Shown: positions 36,601 through 48,482 of the stretch, piece after piece
Numbering within the stretch: position 1 is the first letter of the stretch
Layout of the letters: the number at the start of each line of letters is the position of its first letter
From: Pyrus communis
Lineage: Eukaryota > Streptophyta > Magnoliopsida > Rosales > Rosaceae
Length of the DNA stretch: 64,000 bases
Reading direction: 5' to 3'
Assembly (NCBI RefSeq): GCF_963583255.1
Contig: NC_084808.1
Span: forward strand, 13,787,201-13,851,200
The notes under the pieces: model-generated
Told to the model about the DNA's origin: nothing
The model's database searches: none
What the model saw: the letters and a program-made list of their open reading frames with translations, nothing else
Position numbers and translations under genes: made by a program

Positions 36601-39600
36601 AAGGAGGTATTTCCAAACGTGGTGATCTTACTTAAGTTATAATTGCAGATCTCATAATCAACTAACCATGTATTCTTTTGAAGCAACAAATTCAACTGTT
36701 CCTCTACATAGCTCAGGCCTCTCATCAGCATCTCTACGTCTACCATCTGGACCAAGATTGCAGTGGTAGTCACGCGGAGTCTCATCAGTAAATCCTGCAG
36801 AAGAAATAGCATACATTGTAGGATCACTGCTTTTGCATAAATAGACATTGAGCAGATAGATTACACCTTAATCCACAGACCACAGTAGAGACCTTCAAGA
36901 GAGGAATGGTATATTACATACTCTCAGCCCTACTAAAATATTCAGAAACTTGAAAAGATGAAATAGAAAAACAAAACATGAAAAAAATAACAGGACCACT
37001 TTGAAGAAGAAAAGCAAACAAAAGCATTGCTTTGAAAAAGTTTTGAGATCCCAAATGAACTGAAAGAAAAGATCACACACAACACCAAACAGAGAGAAAT
37101 CTTCCTCACCACAAAGATTACAGATGAATTTCCTGCCCTGGTCAATGAACTTCATAAAAGGGTTTATGTAGCCTTTGCAACGAGAGCATCGAACGGGACC
37201 ACTTTCACCAAAATCCACAACCTAAAACAAAAAAATTCATTACTACAATTATAGTTCGATGAAAATTCTGATTGTTTAATTGATCAAAGTTTTGGTCATT
37301 TATAATTATAGAGAACATTGTGCTTTTAGTGGAGGAAAAAGAATTGTGGAAGGTTTGTGCATTAGCTTATCCTCTTTTTCAGGTAGAAAGAAATACTAGA
37401 ATTTACAAAAGTAAATTGGGAGACGAGACAGATTTATTGTGAGAAGGGTGTTTTGGGCATCTTTGTGGGTTATGAACAATAATATTCTCCCTTTTTTTTC
37501 AGATAGAAAGAAATACTAGAATTTACAAAAGTAAATTGGGAAACAAGGCAGATTTATTGTGAGAAGAGTATTTTGGGTTTCTTCGTGGGTCTAAATTTGT
37601 ACGGAATAGTGGATCTCAATATGTACGGAAATTCCATTTCACTCTCCATTGTAGACAAGGGAACTGCATTTTCTGTGTAATTGAAAGTGATTAGAAGGAT
37701 ACGACAGCTTTTTTTTTTTTTTTTTTTTTTTTTGTTGGTGGACTAATTGTTCATTTCCATAGAATGATGTTGAATCTTACTAATTCTATTCTCATAATCT
37801 GTTTCTTATTAGAACAGAAATGAATTCGTGATTCACAAAGTGATTGATAAATTATCATATTGTTAGAAGAAACAACTAAGTTGTCTATTGTCTGATTTGG
37901 AAATCCAGAGCTTCCTCTGAGGTGAAGTTGCTCAGGTTAAGATGAATGCTAATGATATGGTTCAAAGGAGATCACTCATCTGTTTATCCCCTCGTTGGTG
38001 CATTTTGTGCAAGGAAAATTATGAGCTGGTGGATCACACCTTCCTCAACTGCCCTGTGATGATGTGTCTTTGGTTCAAGCTGTATAAGAAGGCTGATCTA
38101 ATTTGGGTTATTCCAAGGCCAGCTTCTCTTTCCATGCGAGAGCTACATGATTTTTTTCAAGGGCAAAAAGGCTAGATTGTGTGGGGCTGCATCGTTCTTA
38201 CTGTGCTCGGGGTGGTCTGATGTGAAGAAAATAGGGTATTTGAAGATTTGTTGGAGTGGGATTGAGTTTTTAAGGAATTTGACGATCATATAGGCTAGAG
38301 TTGACCAGAGTTTACACATACTTCTTTTTACTAACATTGGGCTAGACCGGCAGGTGCAGTGCTACTTCTGCTTGGGTTTTAAGCTTTTATGGTTTCATTT
38401 TCTTCTCTATTCCCAGTGGTTCTTTTGACCACTTATGTTGCTCTATGTTGCTTTATTTCCTAGTTTGCATCCAAATAATCTCTTTCTCAAAAAAAAAAAA
38501 AATATATATATATATATATATGGAAAAGAGAAATCATTAAGTACTTGGATTGGTTCCTCATTTGGATGAGGAAGGGCAAAAGGTTCAACCAACAAAGCTA
38601 ACAGCATCCCTGATGTTGTTAAAAGATCACCAGTGCATGGTATCTGGTAAATTGACAAAAACATAATAACATTACTAAACTTTTATTAAAGTAGAAACGA
38701 ACACAATAACAAATAGCCAATTCATGAAAGTTAAACCCAAACCTGATTGATGGTGCACCTCATGTATCGTGGACTGCAATTCCCAGTGTCTCTGACAATA
38801 TAATCAGTTGTAGCAGGCTTCAAAATAATAAAGAAATCAGAAGAACGCAAGGGATAAACAATATCCAGTTTTTTCACCATGCTTAAACATACTTTGCAGC
38901 ATAAATATGTGCAATGAAAATAAAGTGAAATTACATACCCAGAAAGAGAAGAGAGTACAGAAGTAAAAACGTATTAAGGATACACAGCTAAAGCAAATAT
39001 TGTAATCAAACTCTTTTAAGTTTATGGATATATAAATACCGGAGGTGGATTTGCCTGATTGCCCTGACGAGTTTCATGAATGAGCACCGACGAACTTGGT
39101 ATAGGCCGAGGAATTTGAGTGGGATCAATCTTGGATGAACCAGCCAAAGGTGTACCAGTTTGACCAGCAGGTGAGATAGTAGTCATGGACTGATTTGGTA
39201 ACGGTGGGGGTGGCATTCCAAACATTCTAGGTGGTTGAGCAGAACCCGGAAAATGTGAAGGTGGAGGCACCTACCGACATTCAGAAAATTTCAGAAATCA
39301 AATCAAAGTAAGAAGAAACGAATTCATGCATTCATCCTTTTTTCCTCCATCAAAACGCTAAGTTCCACCATATTTGCATAAGCATTGGTGGAAAGAAAAG
39401 AAATTGATAATTGCATTTTCCTAATAAATTAAATGAAAAACAAAAGAGAAGAAAACAATAGTACACAAGGTTATACATTAAAACACCATGCTTGAACATA
39501 CTAAATCATAATGTTTTAGAAATAACAATACAGGAAAATAACTAATCATTTTAAAAGGATTGTGATTGTACTTTTGTTATATACAAGCTGTCAACAAAAA

Positions 39601-40744
39601 ACTTGAAAGCATCCACTAGAAAGAGTGCTTTTACTTAAATCGAGGGCCGAGCAGAGGATAATGAAGATAAGCGTCCACAGTGGTTAGTGTGTGTTGATTT
39701 GCTCACACTTATCAGCAAGTTCATTTTTTTTCTTTGGTCGGCTACAACGCGATAATATATATCATGTGTACTGAAGGAGGAAAGACATCTATCTAGTTTC
39801 AGTTAACTTATATTGGTTTATGTTGTTCTTGCACGGAAACAAGTTTCAACCTTCAATCACTACTCATAAAATAGATAATAATTGCCATTACGCCTTGGCG
39901 CTTTTTCGGTATGCAATATACCTTCGCTTTATACAGTAAGTGTCCAATTCTATCAGTAATATAAATCACTCACCTGTCCTTGTTGCACTTGCCACGTCTG
40001 TGAGCCATAGGGAGAACCTGGAGGTGGTGGCCGCAATGGTTGAGGTGCTGCTGGAAATGGCGGTGCTGCTGAAAATGGTGGTGGCTGCTGAACAGTAGGA
40101 CCTGGTGGGCCACTAACTGCTGGACCACCCAGCACAGAGTGCATGGTTGGAGTTCGTGGAGGACCCGTTGGTGGTGCCCGTGCCACTGCTGGTGGATGCC
40201 CAACAGGTGGTTGAGGTGCATTTCCACTCGGAGGGAAACGAGGCCCACCCGGCATAGCCCCGGAACCAAACATTGGCGGCCCATTACTCATCATTCTACC
40301 TGGTGCAGTCGTAGGCGGCATGCTCTGAGGACCTGGCCTAGGATATGCCAGCGCTGGCGTCGAAACTGGACCAATTGGCGTTGGCGCAGAAGCAGGAGCT
40401 ACCCCACCCACAGGAGGAAATGACCCAGGAGGCGGTCGAGACGGAAAAGATGAAGGCTGGCCAACGGGCGGCCCGGAGGGTCTTACCGGGGTGGTGGCAG
40501 GGGATAATGTTGGTTGCGGGGCCCCCGATCGCGGTGCTGGTGCTGTAGGTCTTGCAAATGCAGCCGGGGGAGGGCCGGGCCGTGAAAAAGGAGGTGGTGC
40601 AGCAGCAGGAGGGGCTGATGAAGGAAAAGGCGGCGGTTGGCCGAAAGGGGATGGTCTAGGAGGGGCAGAATTAGGCATGGAAGGCGGCCGATTAAGATTC
40701 AAATTCTGCATATTATCGGCTAATGGATCAGGGCGGGGCTGCAT
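27437..40744 (-). CDS. SEC24C: SEC24C/CEF-like COPII coat cargo-binding subunit
   Basis: Twenty-four exons, in transcript order: 39974-40744, 39040-39270, 38743-38817, 38545-38643, 37110-37221, 36667-36794, 36101-36220, 34920-35000, 33644-33721, 33384-33476, 32362-32416, 31642-31718, 30778-30849, 30526-30609, 30175-30294, 30001-30069, 29596-29673, 29235-29373, 28750-28914, 28422-28570, 28166-28345, 27816-27904, 27654-27685, 27437-27546. They join in frame to 1068 aa. SEC24 pairs with SEC23 in the inner COPII coat at ER exit sites and selects cargo. Residues 1-340 are Pro/Ala/Gly-rich. The zinc finger uses C404, C407, C426 and C429. The trunk begins near VRDPMPAVYFFLIDVSMNA, followed by beta-barrel, helical and gelsolin-like regions, ending in VEFLVHVHRQIQ. 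It resembles Arabidopsis CEF more than SEC24A. Intron 11 has a GC donor. The start is the first in-frame ATG; the frame is open upstream to a TAG at 40910-40912, but without an ATG. Confidence 0.95.
29435..29460. repeat. (AT)n microsatellite in SEC24 intron 17
   Basis: Perfect alternating AT run within the intron between exons 29596-29673 and 29235-29373. Confidence 0.85.
30627..30654. repeat. Long A-run in SEC24 intron 13
   Basis: A homopolymer of nearly 30 A begins about 17 bp from the acceptor of exon 30526-30609. On the coding strand it is a poly(T) tract, placed where a polypyrimidine tract belongs. Confidence 0.8.
34419..34441. repeat. (AC)n microsatellite in SEC24 intron 8
   Basis: Perfect CA repeat inside the large intron between exons 34920-35000 and 33644-33721. 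Confidence 0.85.
37379..37600. repeat. ~120-bp tandem duplication in SEC24 intron 4
   Basis: AGAAAGAAATACTAGAATTT followed by ACAAAAGTAAATTGGGA and CAGATTTATTGTGAGAAG occurs at about 37384 and again at about 37504, a period near 120 bp, with point differences. Confidence 0.85.
37900..38505 (+). mobile_element. 3' end of a LINE retrotransposon, antisense in SEC24 intron 4
   Basis: The frame at 37942-38175 encodes the zinc-binding segment found at the end of plant LINE reverse transcriptases: CILCKENYELVDHTFLNC, then LWFKLYKKADLIWV. It then breaks by frameshift into relics of the following LINE tail. A terminal A-run (about 38489-38502) followed by (TA)n marks the 3' end. The 5' end is truncated and its exact start is uncertain. 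It lies opposite to SEC24 transcription between exons 38545-38643 and 37110-37221. Confidence 0.75.
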
Positions 40745-41170
40745 TCCGGATCGCACGATCCCAAACGGAGAGGAATCGCGATCTGGATCGTCTGTCTTGG
40801 CGACACGACTTCCGTCACCGATTGGACCCAAACGGAGAGATCTCGCGACGGACCTTGAGTTGAGCAGTTCAGCGGCTTCAGTCAGGGAAGGTTTGTTTTC
40901 TCTGCGCCTCTACGACGGCTGACGGGAAGGAAGGAAACAGATATCTGTTTGATGTATGTTTCTTTTTCTCATAATAATATTATAATTAGATACTACAATA
41001 TTTTATTCTTTTATGATTTTATTATCTACAACGCAAGAAATCATGTTCAATTTATTATTATAACTAAAGGCGCTAGGCATAAAACACACAAAATTTCTCT
41101 CTTGCCATACTTTCTCTTTTCCTCACTAAAATAGGTCACAACACGTTATCACCGCGCTTCTAACGCTACA

Positions 41171-44100
41171 CTAAGAAACTAAAAGATATTTTACTACAAA
41201 CATGGTCACAAGATTCATCATCACTATCCATGTTCTTCTAAAAAACAGTCTAAAATCATCCATAAATACCTCGCTTAACATAGAAAAATCATCCATAAAT
41301 ACCTCGACAATTCGCTTGACCAAGCCCAAAAATATGTTCATCATGCAGCATTGGAAAGTTGTTAGTGCATTACATAACACAAATGGCATCCTCTTATATG
41401 TAAGCTTACCAAAAGGGCATGTAAGGGTTGTCTTCTCTTAATCCTCAGGTGCAATTGGAATCTGATTATACCCTGAATAACCATATAAGAAAGAGTAGAA
41501 AGCACCACCAGCCAAATCAACGGAAAGTGATATGCTTTGATACATGTGTTGGGCTTTCTGTAATCAACGCACATACGCCACCCAATTGCCAACCATGTAG
41601 GCAAAAGTGCGTTGTTGTCACTTTTCACAATTATATACCAGTACGCCTAGGCACCACCTGAGTATGACTAACCCACTTGCTATTAAATATAGGATAGATA
41701 ATACCACCATCCAAAGGTTTCATAACTTCATTCCACGCCACCTTCTTCATTATCAGCTTTAATCGATGTTGAGTATCAATAGTGAGATTGACACCCTCCT
41801 CCAACAAGATTTGGTGCATGTAAATAGCTAGGCTAATTCCTTTGATGTCGGCAATGGTCCATCTTATTGCATCTTGATGCTTTCTCAAGATTCGCAACAA
41901 TTTTGAAGCTATGATGACTGGTAGCGTTGTTTTAGTTCCCAAATACGCATATCTCAAGTGCTCAGGTAGTGGCTTCAGCTCCAATTTGGTGGCTGTGATT
42001 TTGATGGTTGCAATGGCTCTTTAGACTCCGCCAAACTCTCATAAACATGTCTCCATATAAACAATTGAATTGACAAGCTATCCATGGCAGTCACGTACTC
42101 CAAGGCTTCTTCATCTCTGGTTTCTTTAGTCTTGAACCCTTGTAACATGTTCAGCAGTGGATCAAGGGACAAATGAGACACAACATCAAGATGAATAATC
42201 TCATCTAAAACATCAACTTTCATATAGTCTTGCTGATTGACAAGCCTTTTGGTTGCTTCAAATAAACTGAAAACCACAAACTAGTTCTGAACTCTAAAAG
42301 TCAAGGTCCCAGCTTCCACATCAATTAAAGAAAGCAATCACCATGAAAGGTCATCCCAAAATGATAGGAGTCTCCATGTCCTTGTCAATGTCCAACACCA
42401 TAAAATTCATTGGAAGATAGATATTATCAACTTTGATAATGAGATCTTCAATGATGCATCTAGGATAAATGATAGAATGATTTGCTAATCAAAGAATAAT
42501 CGATGTAGGTTTGAGCTCTCCTTGTCCTAGCCTTTGCAAAGCAAAATACGGCATAAATTAAAGCTAGCACCTAGATCAATTAAAGCACGTTTAAAATCAG
42601 AATTTTCAAAAGTGCAAGAAATAGTAAAACTCCTCATATCCTTTTTCTTTAGTGGCAATTTATACAATAAAATTGCACAGCATTGCTCAGTGAGAACCAC
42701 TTTCTTAAAATCCACAAGCATTTTCTTGTTAGTGCACATATCCTTTAAAAAATTTGCATAAGATGGCATGTTCTTTTATTGCATCGAACAATGGAAGATT
42801 AATCTGAACTCTAGCCAATGTCTGCATGAAATCCCTCAATTCCTAATCTTTAGCTTTATGCTTCAAATGCTTGGAATACGACATCAAGGACACGTAAACA
42901 CGTTCAAGAGCAACAATACGTTTAGCTGGGGCCTGTTTAACTGTTGGTCTTAAGCTATATGCTGTTTTTTCTTCATTTTTTTCCTCCCATCAATACTTTT
43001 CTCATTACATAATGCCCTAACTGCACTACATTCGTCATACCCTCTAGAATTAAGGATAATTTAACTATGAATTTTTTTTCCCTCTCAATCATCTAGTTAA
43101 CCAACTGCCCAACCTATTTCTTTAAATTCTTTATGGACGCGTGTATATTCTGCATTTCTTATTTATTGTGAACAATTTACGACCTCGTAGATTCAACCAA
43201 TTTTTTAAGTCCAATCTCCCATGCAACTTTGGCTGGTGCGGCAGGTTATTATACTAGCTGTTGAGGGTATGGCTTTGCTTGCTTATTCCTAACCCACTTG
43301 AAATTTGGGCAATCTCTCCATCCTTGGTTATAGAAATTTGAGAATGGGTCATTCTGCAGTCATTGATAATTATTCATTTCCTTCACTAACTCAGATAAAC
43401 ATCCTTATGCGTGCAACCCAATAGATAGGCATGCTGCAGATTATACAAGTTATTGCCGCATGTGGTGGCTGCTGTATAAGTGTACTAATTTGCTGGAAAA
43501 TCATGTTCAATTTTTTCGTCAAATTTCTTTTCCAATTTCTCCACCTATACAAACACTTTGGAGATCCCATGAACATCTCAAAAATACCCATTTAGTGTCA
43601 ATTTAGCTATCCATTATTGAGATTCAGCTGCCATATTCTCAAATAAGTCAAATTGTTCCCTAGCTTGTGTGGACATAAACGCCGCTCTGGATGGTGCATT
43701 AACATCATTTTTGGTAGTTGAATTTAGTCTATTAAAGAATAGATTCATTCGTATGTCTCCATCAGTGTCGATGTGGAGACACTTTGTGAATAACTCCTTG
43801 TACCGCTTCCATGCCTTATGAAACTCTTCATGTGGTTTCTGAGCAAATGACAAAATTTCTCCCTTCATAGCAAGAGTCTTGGAAGCCGGATAGAGCTTGC
43901 TTAGGATTTTTTCATTCAACTGCTCCCAGGAAGTAATGCTGCCAAATGGAAGTGTGAAAAACCATGTCTTCGCCTTTTCCTTTAGAGTTTAACGAAAAAG
44001 ATGATGTTGATTGATTCGGCTGAAAATCCATTAACCAAAATGTTCTTGCATCCCATAAAAAAAAATTCAGTGATATGCATGTTAAGATCCTCATGAGATA

Positions 44101-44250
44101 ACCCCTGAAAAATAGGCAAAATTTCCAACATGTGATGCCTTATCTCAAACGAATTACCTTCCTCATCTTCTAGATAAACAATGCAACTTGGTAGGTCATT
44201 AGCATGGGCTGCTAAAGACTCGTTTAGTTTTCTCCCCTTACTCCCAACTC
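41171..44250 (-). mobile_element. Decayed, 3'-truncated Ty3/gypsy retrotransposon
   Basis: On the minus strand the order is gag, zinc-knuckle remnant, protease, spacer, reverse transcriptase. Gag lies at about 43614-44250 (AQKPHEEFHKAWKRYKEL), and the knuckle remnant near 43440. Protease covers 42527-42769 (ALIDLGASFNL, the family's D-[LST]-G-A site). Reverse transcriptase runs from about 41984 (LPEHLRYAYLG) through CVDYRKPN to FMDD at about 41250-41310. Frameshifts and stops separate the pieces. RNase H and integrase are missing; the coding relics stop about 430 bp before the SEC24 start codon. No LTR pair was found. Confidence 0.82.
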
Positions 44251-44689
44251 CCCTATTTTCTTTCTTAGTTTCTCAACTTTCTGGTTCTCCTCCTTCCCAC
44301 CTTCTGAATTGACTGTGTCAACATCATAGCAGCCACCACATGTCATCACTCCTCACCATCTTCTCCTGACTCTCAGACGAAGATGCCTTGTTGCTGATCG
44401 GTGAAGACAGTGGGCGTAAAGCTCCAGATCGGATAAGACCGTGGGTTCAATGATTTATATGATTGTTTTTCTTTAAAAAAAGGTTTTGGGATTTGAAAGC
44501 CATTTATATGATTTGTTAATTTGTATGCATGTCAACCTTTTTTAGTCAAGGAGATGCTGGAAATCCCAAAACATTTTTCAAAGCAAAACAGTCATAATGT
44601 TATTGCTTTGAGAACCATGTGTCATTCAAATCTTATTTCAGTTTATCCTAATGCTACTGCTTCTGATTTGAGTATCAGGGTTGTCAAAG

Positions 44690-44886
44690 GAAGAAGATGA
44701 AATAAAAATGTAAAATTGAACCCATGGACCCGGCCCGAATCGGCCAATTTCAAAACGGGCCAGTTGAGGTTCGGTTCCAAATTTAGAAATAGCATTACTT
44801 AGCTCAGGCCACCCCATTACATTTTTAAATAGGTCCAGTCTGGTTCTTTCAAATTTAGGCCCGACCCGGCCTGTGCCCACCCCTTT
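44690..44886. mobile_element. Degenerate hAT-like end fragment
   Basis: GGCCCGAATCGGCC and CCCGACCCGGCCTGTGCCCACCCCT resemble the right end of the hAT at 60258-63686, whose terminus reads GTGCCCACCCCTA. No left end or target duplication could be found. Confidence 0.45.
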
Positions 44887-45639
44887 ACATATTCATGCTA
44901 AAGCTCGTGGCCTCACTAATATGATTTTTACCACTTGCAAAAGTAGGGATAAAAAAAAAACACTTAAAAATACTTACAAGAGAACAAGGTAGTTGAAGTT
45001 AGGTTGCCCATGCAAGGTTGTTTCCCCATGGATTAAATGAATAATTTGTATTTAAACTAATTCTTAATTAACTATTTAAAACAAGATTTTAGAAAAAGAT
45101 TGATTTTATGATCTCAAAAAATAAAACGAATTTAATAAAAACAATTAAATAAATTGGCAAAGTAAAGAAAACAAAAGAAAATGATTTTGAAAATCAATTT
45201 AAGCACTAAGGTTCCGCCGTCACCTTAACAATCCTATGTAATTTTAACAATTACATATTAAGTACACATGCAACTTTGAATGTTAGGTTTTCCTAATGCA
45301 TATTCTCGCCGTGATATTCAAGCAAGAACGTATATCTAACATGCAATAAGTCTGTGATATTTAGATCAAATGTAAACATGCAGGACTCATTAAATTTTGT
45401 GAAAACCCAACCATGCAACCCTTAAGAGTGTGATATTTGCCTTAGGTGAAATTACAATTATTAACCATAAGAAGCAATACTCAATCCTCCGATGATATTT
45501 CGATCGAATTGCATCCGATTACTTATCTAAACATTCTAATGGTAGCTAAGCATTAAGACATAGAGACAGTTTAAACACGGTAATTAATAATTCAAAGTAT
45601 GCATGCATGCATAATACCATAAGCAATTGCATAAATACT

Positions 45640-47600
45640 ACATATTCATGCTAAGGCTCGTGGTCTCGCCCTAGTAAAAGAAAATTAGTTATGAATGACC
45701 ATAAAATAAAAGGAATTTTATTGAAATTAGAAGAAAAAAAATAGAAAACACCTTGAAAATAAACTTGAATTGTCAAAAGCTCTCTAAATCGAGTTCTCCA
45801 AAATAGTGCATCAAAACCCTAATAGCTTAGTAGCCTTATTTATACTATTGGAAAATAAAATTCTTCCTAGAAAATGTCTTCTAAAAACTAGGAAATATAA
45901 TAGAATAAAATAACTAGGAATTACATTCCTATTCTAACTTTGGGAAATTTGCCCAGCCATAAAGAATCCCATGTTTCTGGATATTCAGAGCTCCAAAACA
46001 GGCCCAAATGACTTGGATTAAAGATTGAGATGTTCCGAACATAATTGCAGAAGGCTTTGAAGCCAAAAGACATCATCTTGGATGCTAAAAGGCCCAAATA
46101 AGCCTAAAACATCACTTTGACAGCACTGCACGTTGCTTCTTTATTTCTTCGCCATAAATTAATCGCTCAGTAGAAAAATCTAATATTTTGATAGGAACAA
46201 GTTGAGAGATTTGGGAATCCTACAAGATCCAGTCGTTCTTTTTTCTCTAACAGATGTTCAGAACTTCATCTAGGTTCAAATCATACTGAGAGGCCCACTA
46301 GAGATAAAAAATTGTTGAAGAAAGAATAAGATGTTTCCTTTGTCCCTTCTAGGCGATTGCGTAAAGCCCGCGGTAGCAATAGAACTGGAGAAAATATATA
46401 GAAAACACAGTTCTTTTCTATTATATTAGCATTTTCATTAGTATTAGTTAGTGATCTCGGCTCAGTGAGTCATAAACCGAAAATAAAAAAGGATAGGTGC
46501 AGAGACTCAATGAAAGCTATTCTAACAAATGGAGTTGGCTGCATTGTGTTAATAAAGGAATCCTTCCATCGAAACTTTAGAAATGATGAAGGATAAACCT
46601 ATATACATATGTATAGTATTCAATACTATCTCAAAATGATTAATGACGACCCAAATCTGTATTTTTTTATATCACAAACATCCTCCAATTGGAATCACTC
46701 CAAAATTAATCCGTTTGTTCACTTTTTGCTCAAGAGAAAGTCGAATATCCTATATTGAAAATATAATTCAAAGTATCAAAATTTTACTAAAATAACCAAT
46801 AAATTATAACTAAGAATGGGGTAAAATATGTAGTATAATATCGACTCATGACTCACCATAGCAAAAGAAGGTTATGCATATTCATAATTAAAAACAAAGA
46901 AAATGTCATTAAGAAGAAAAAGAAGGACAACACCTCATAACAAAATATCAGTCTTTAGAAACCTAGCCGAGTTGTCTCTTCAAAATCCGTGGTGTGTAGA
47001 GAATCCCTAATGGCTGGCCAAAGCTATTTATATTACCACAAATCCTTCCTAAAAAGGGTCTTCTAAAAACTACGAAACAAAATAAATTAAGATAGACTAG
47101 GAAACAATCTCCTATACTAATGTGTAGAATCTGCCACGTTCAAACCAACTCCAAAACTAGCTCAAGAGGAATCTGCCACGTTCAAACCAACTCCAAAACT
47201 AGCTCAAGAGGTCTTGTTTTTAAAACTTAAGTCGTTCTGAACATCTTTGTAGAAAGGCCTATTGTCAAAACATGTCATCTTGGACACCAAAAAGTCCAAC
47301 TAAGTTTGAAACATCACTTTGGCAGCTTTGCGGTCATTTATTTATTCACCATAAATCAACGCCCTGTCATTAAAATATGAAACTTTGATATGAAAAAATT
47401 GAAAAACTTTCGAACATTCATCAATTGGAATCACTCCAAAATTAATTTATTTGATCACTTTTTGCTCAGGAGAAAGTCACATGTCCTACATTAGAAATAT
47501 AAATCATAGTATCAAGATCCTACAAAAATAAATACCAAAATATATTAAGAATAGGGTACAATACATAATATAAAATCAACTCATCATTAGCCTTAATTTC
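45640..47600. repeat. Pair of related LTR-like repeats, about 1.1 kb apart
   Basis: The stretch 45800-46200 aligns with 47010-47400: TAGGAA-rich sequence, then CATCATCTTGGATGC versus CATCTTGGACACC, AAACATCACTTTG, and CGCCATAAATTAATCGC versus CACCATAAATCAACGCC. The stretch 46680-46860 aligns with 47420-47590 (TTGGAATCACTCCAAAATTAAT, CACTTTTTGCTCA). In the first copy about 480 bp separate the two parts, suggesting an insertion at 46200-46680. The second copy has a perfect ~42-bp tandem repeat (GAATCTGCCACGTTCAAACC) at 47127-47210. TACATATTCATGCTAA occurs at 44886 and 45641. No coding region was found. Confidence 0.7.
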
Positions 47601-47768
47601 TGTTTGAGAATAAATTAAGTTTATTTTTTCGAAAAAAGTAAGTCCTTTAATTCATTTACAATTGAAAAATTCATCTTACTATTAGATTCAAAGTTATTTT
47701 ATCCAACTTTTTGTCAAATTAAGTAAAGTGACTTGCACGTGATACACTCTAGCGGGTGACACCATCCT

Positions 47769-48482
47769 TGTTGGAGAATTGAATCCCACATTAGGCATAT
47801 GACAAAAAGATATACAATTAATATATGGGAGATTCCACCCTTCAATTCTTCTAGACCTTTTGTGATAAAAACCCAACACCTATTAATAAGTGGTTAAGTT
47901 AGAATCAAACCGATGATGTAGTTTGGCCTATGATGGGCATGAAATTTTTTTATGGTATCAAAGCAAGTTATTCTCTCGACATGCCTTGGCTTGAGTCACA
48001 AGGCTCAAATCTACTTCCTTAAGTTGGGGTTTCAATAATGTGCACTAGCTCCAACTTAAGGTATTGAATGATTGGGCCTTCAAAAAGATTTACGTTGGAT
48101 TCAATGATTAAATATTGATTGGGCACTCGAAAAGATTGGCTTTGGTTCTAATGATTATATATTAATTGGGCATTCGAAAAGATTGGTGTTGACTCTAATG
48201 ACTGAATACTGACTCGGTTTTCGAAAAGATTCTTAGCTCTAGTGTATTGACTTGGCTTGTTCCCCATCTGAAAAATGGTTTCCTGTGGGACCGCATGTGA
48301 GGAGGCTTGTTGATGAATAGAATTCCACATTGAACATATGACAACAAAATATACAATTAATATATGGAAGGTTCTACCCCTAATAACGCTAAAGTTTTTT
48401 GTGATAAAACACAATACTATTACTAGGGATTAAATTGAAATAATACCGGTGATATTGTGATGGATTATGCTAGGCCCTTACA
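47769..48482 (+). mobile_element. TRIM-like miniature LTR retrotransposon
   Basis: Two terminal repeats in the same orientation, about 47769-47939 and 48308-48482, start TGTTGGAGAATTGAATCCCAC and TGTTGATGAATAGAATTCCAC and share CATATGAC, ATATACAATTAATATATGG and TTTTTGTGATAAAA. Just inside the first is TGGTATCAAAGC (47953-47964), a methionine-tRNA primer site. Just before the second is a purine-rich GTGAGGAGG. The internal part is only ~370 bp and non-coding. That is the TRIM architecture: about 0.7 kb in all, to be moved by proteins of other elements. LTRs are clearly diverged, so the insertion is old. No clean 5-bp target duplication was seen. Confidence 0.78.

Noticed and set aside
40139..40922. 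Plus-strand frames of 94 and 143 residues in GC-rich DNA
   Set aside because: They are antisense shadows of the proline-rich first SEC24 exon.
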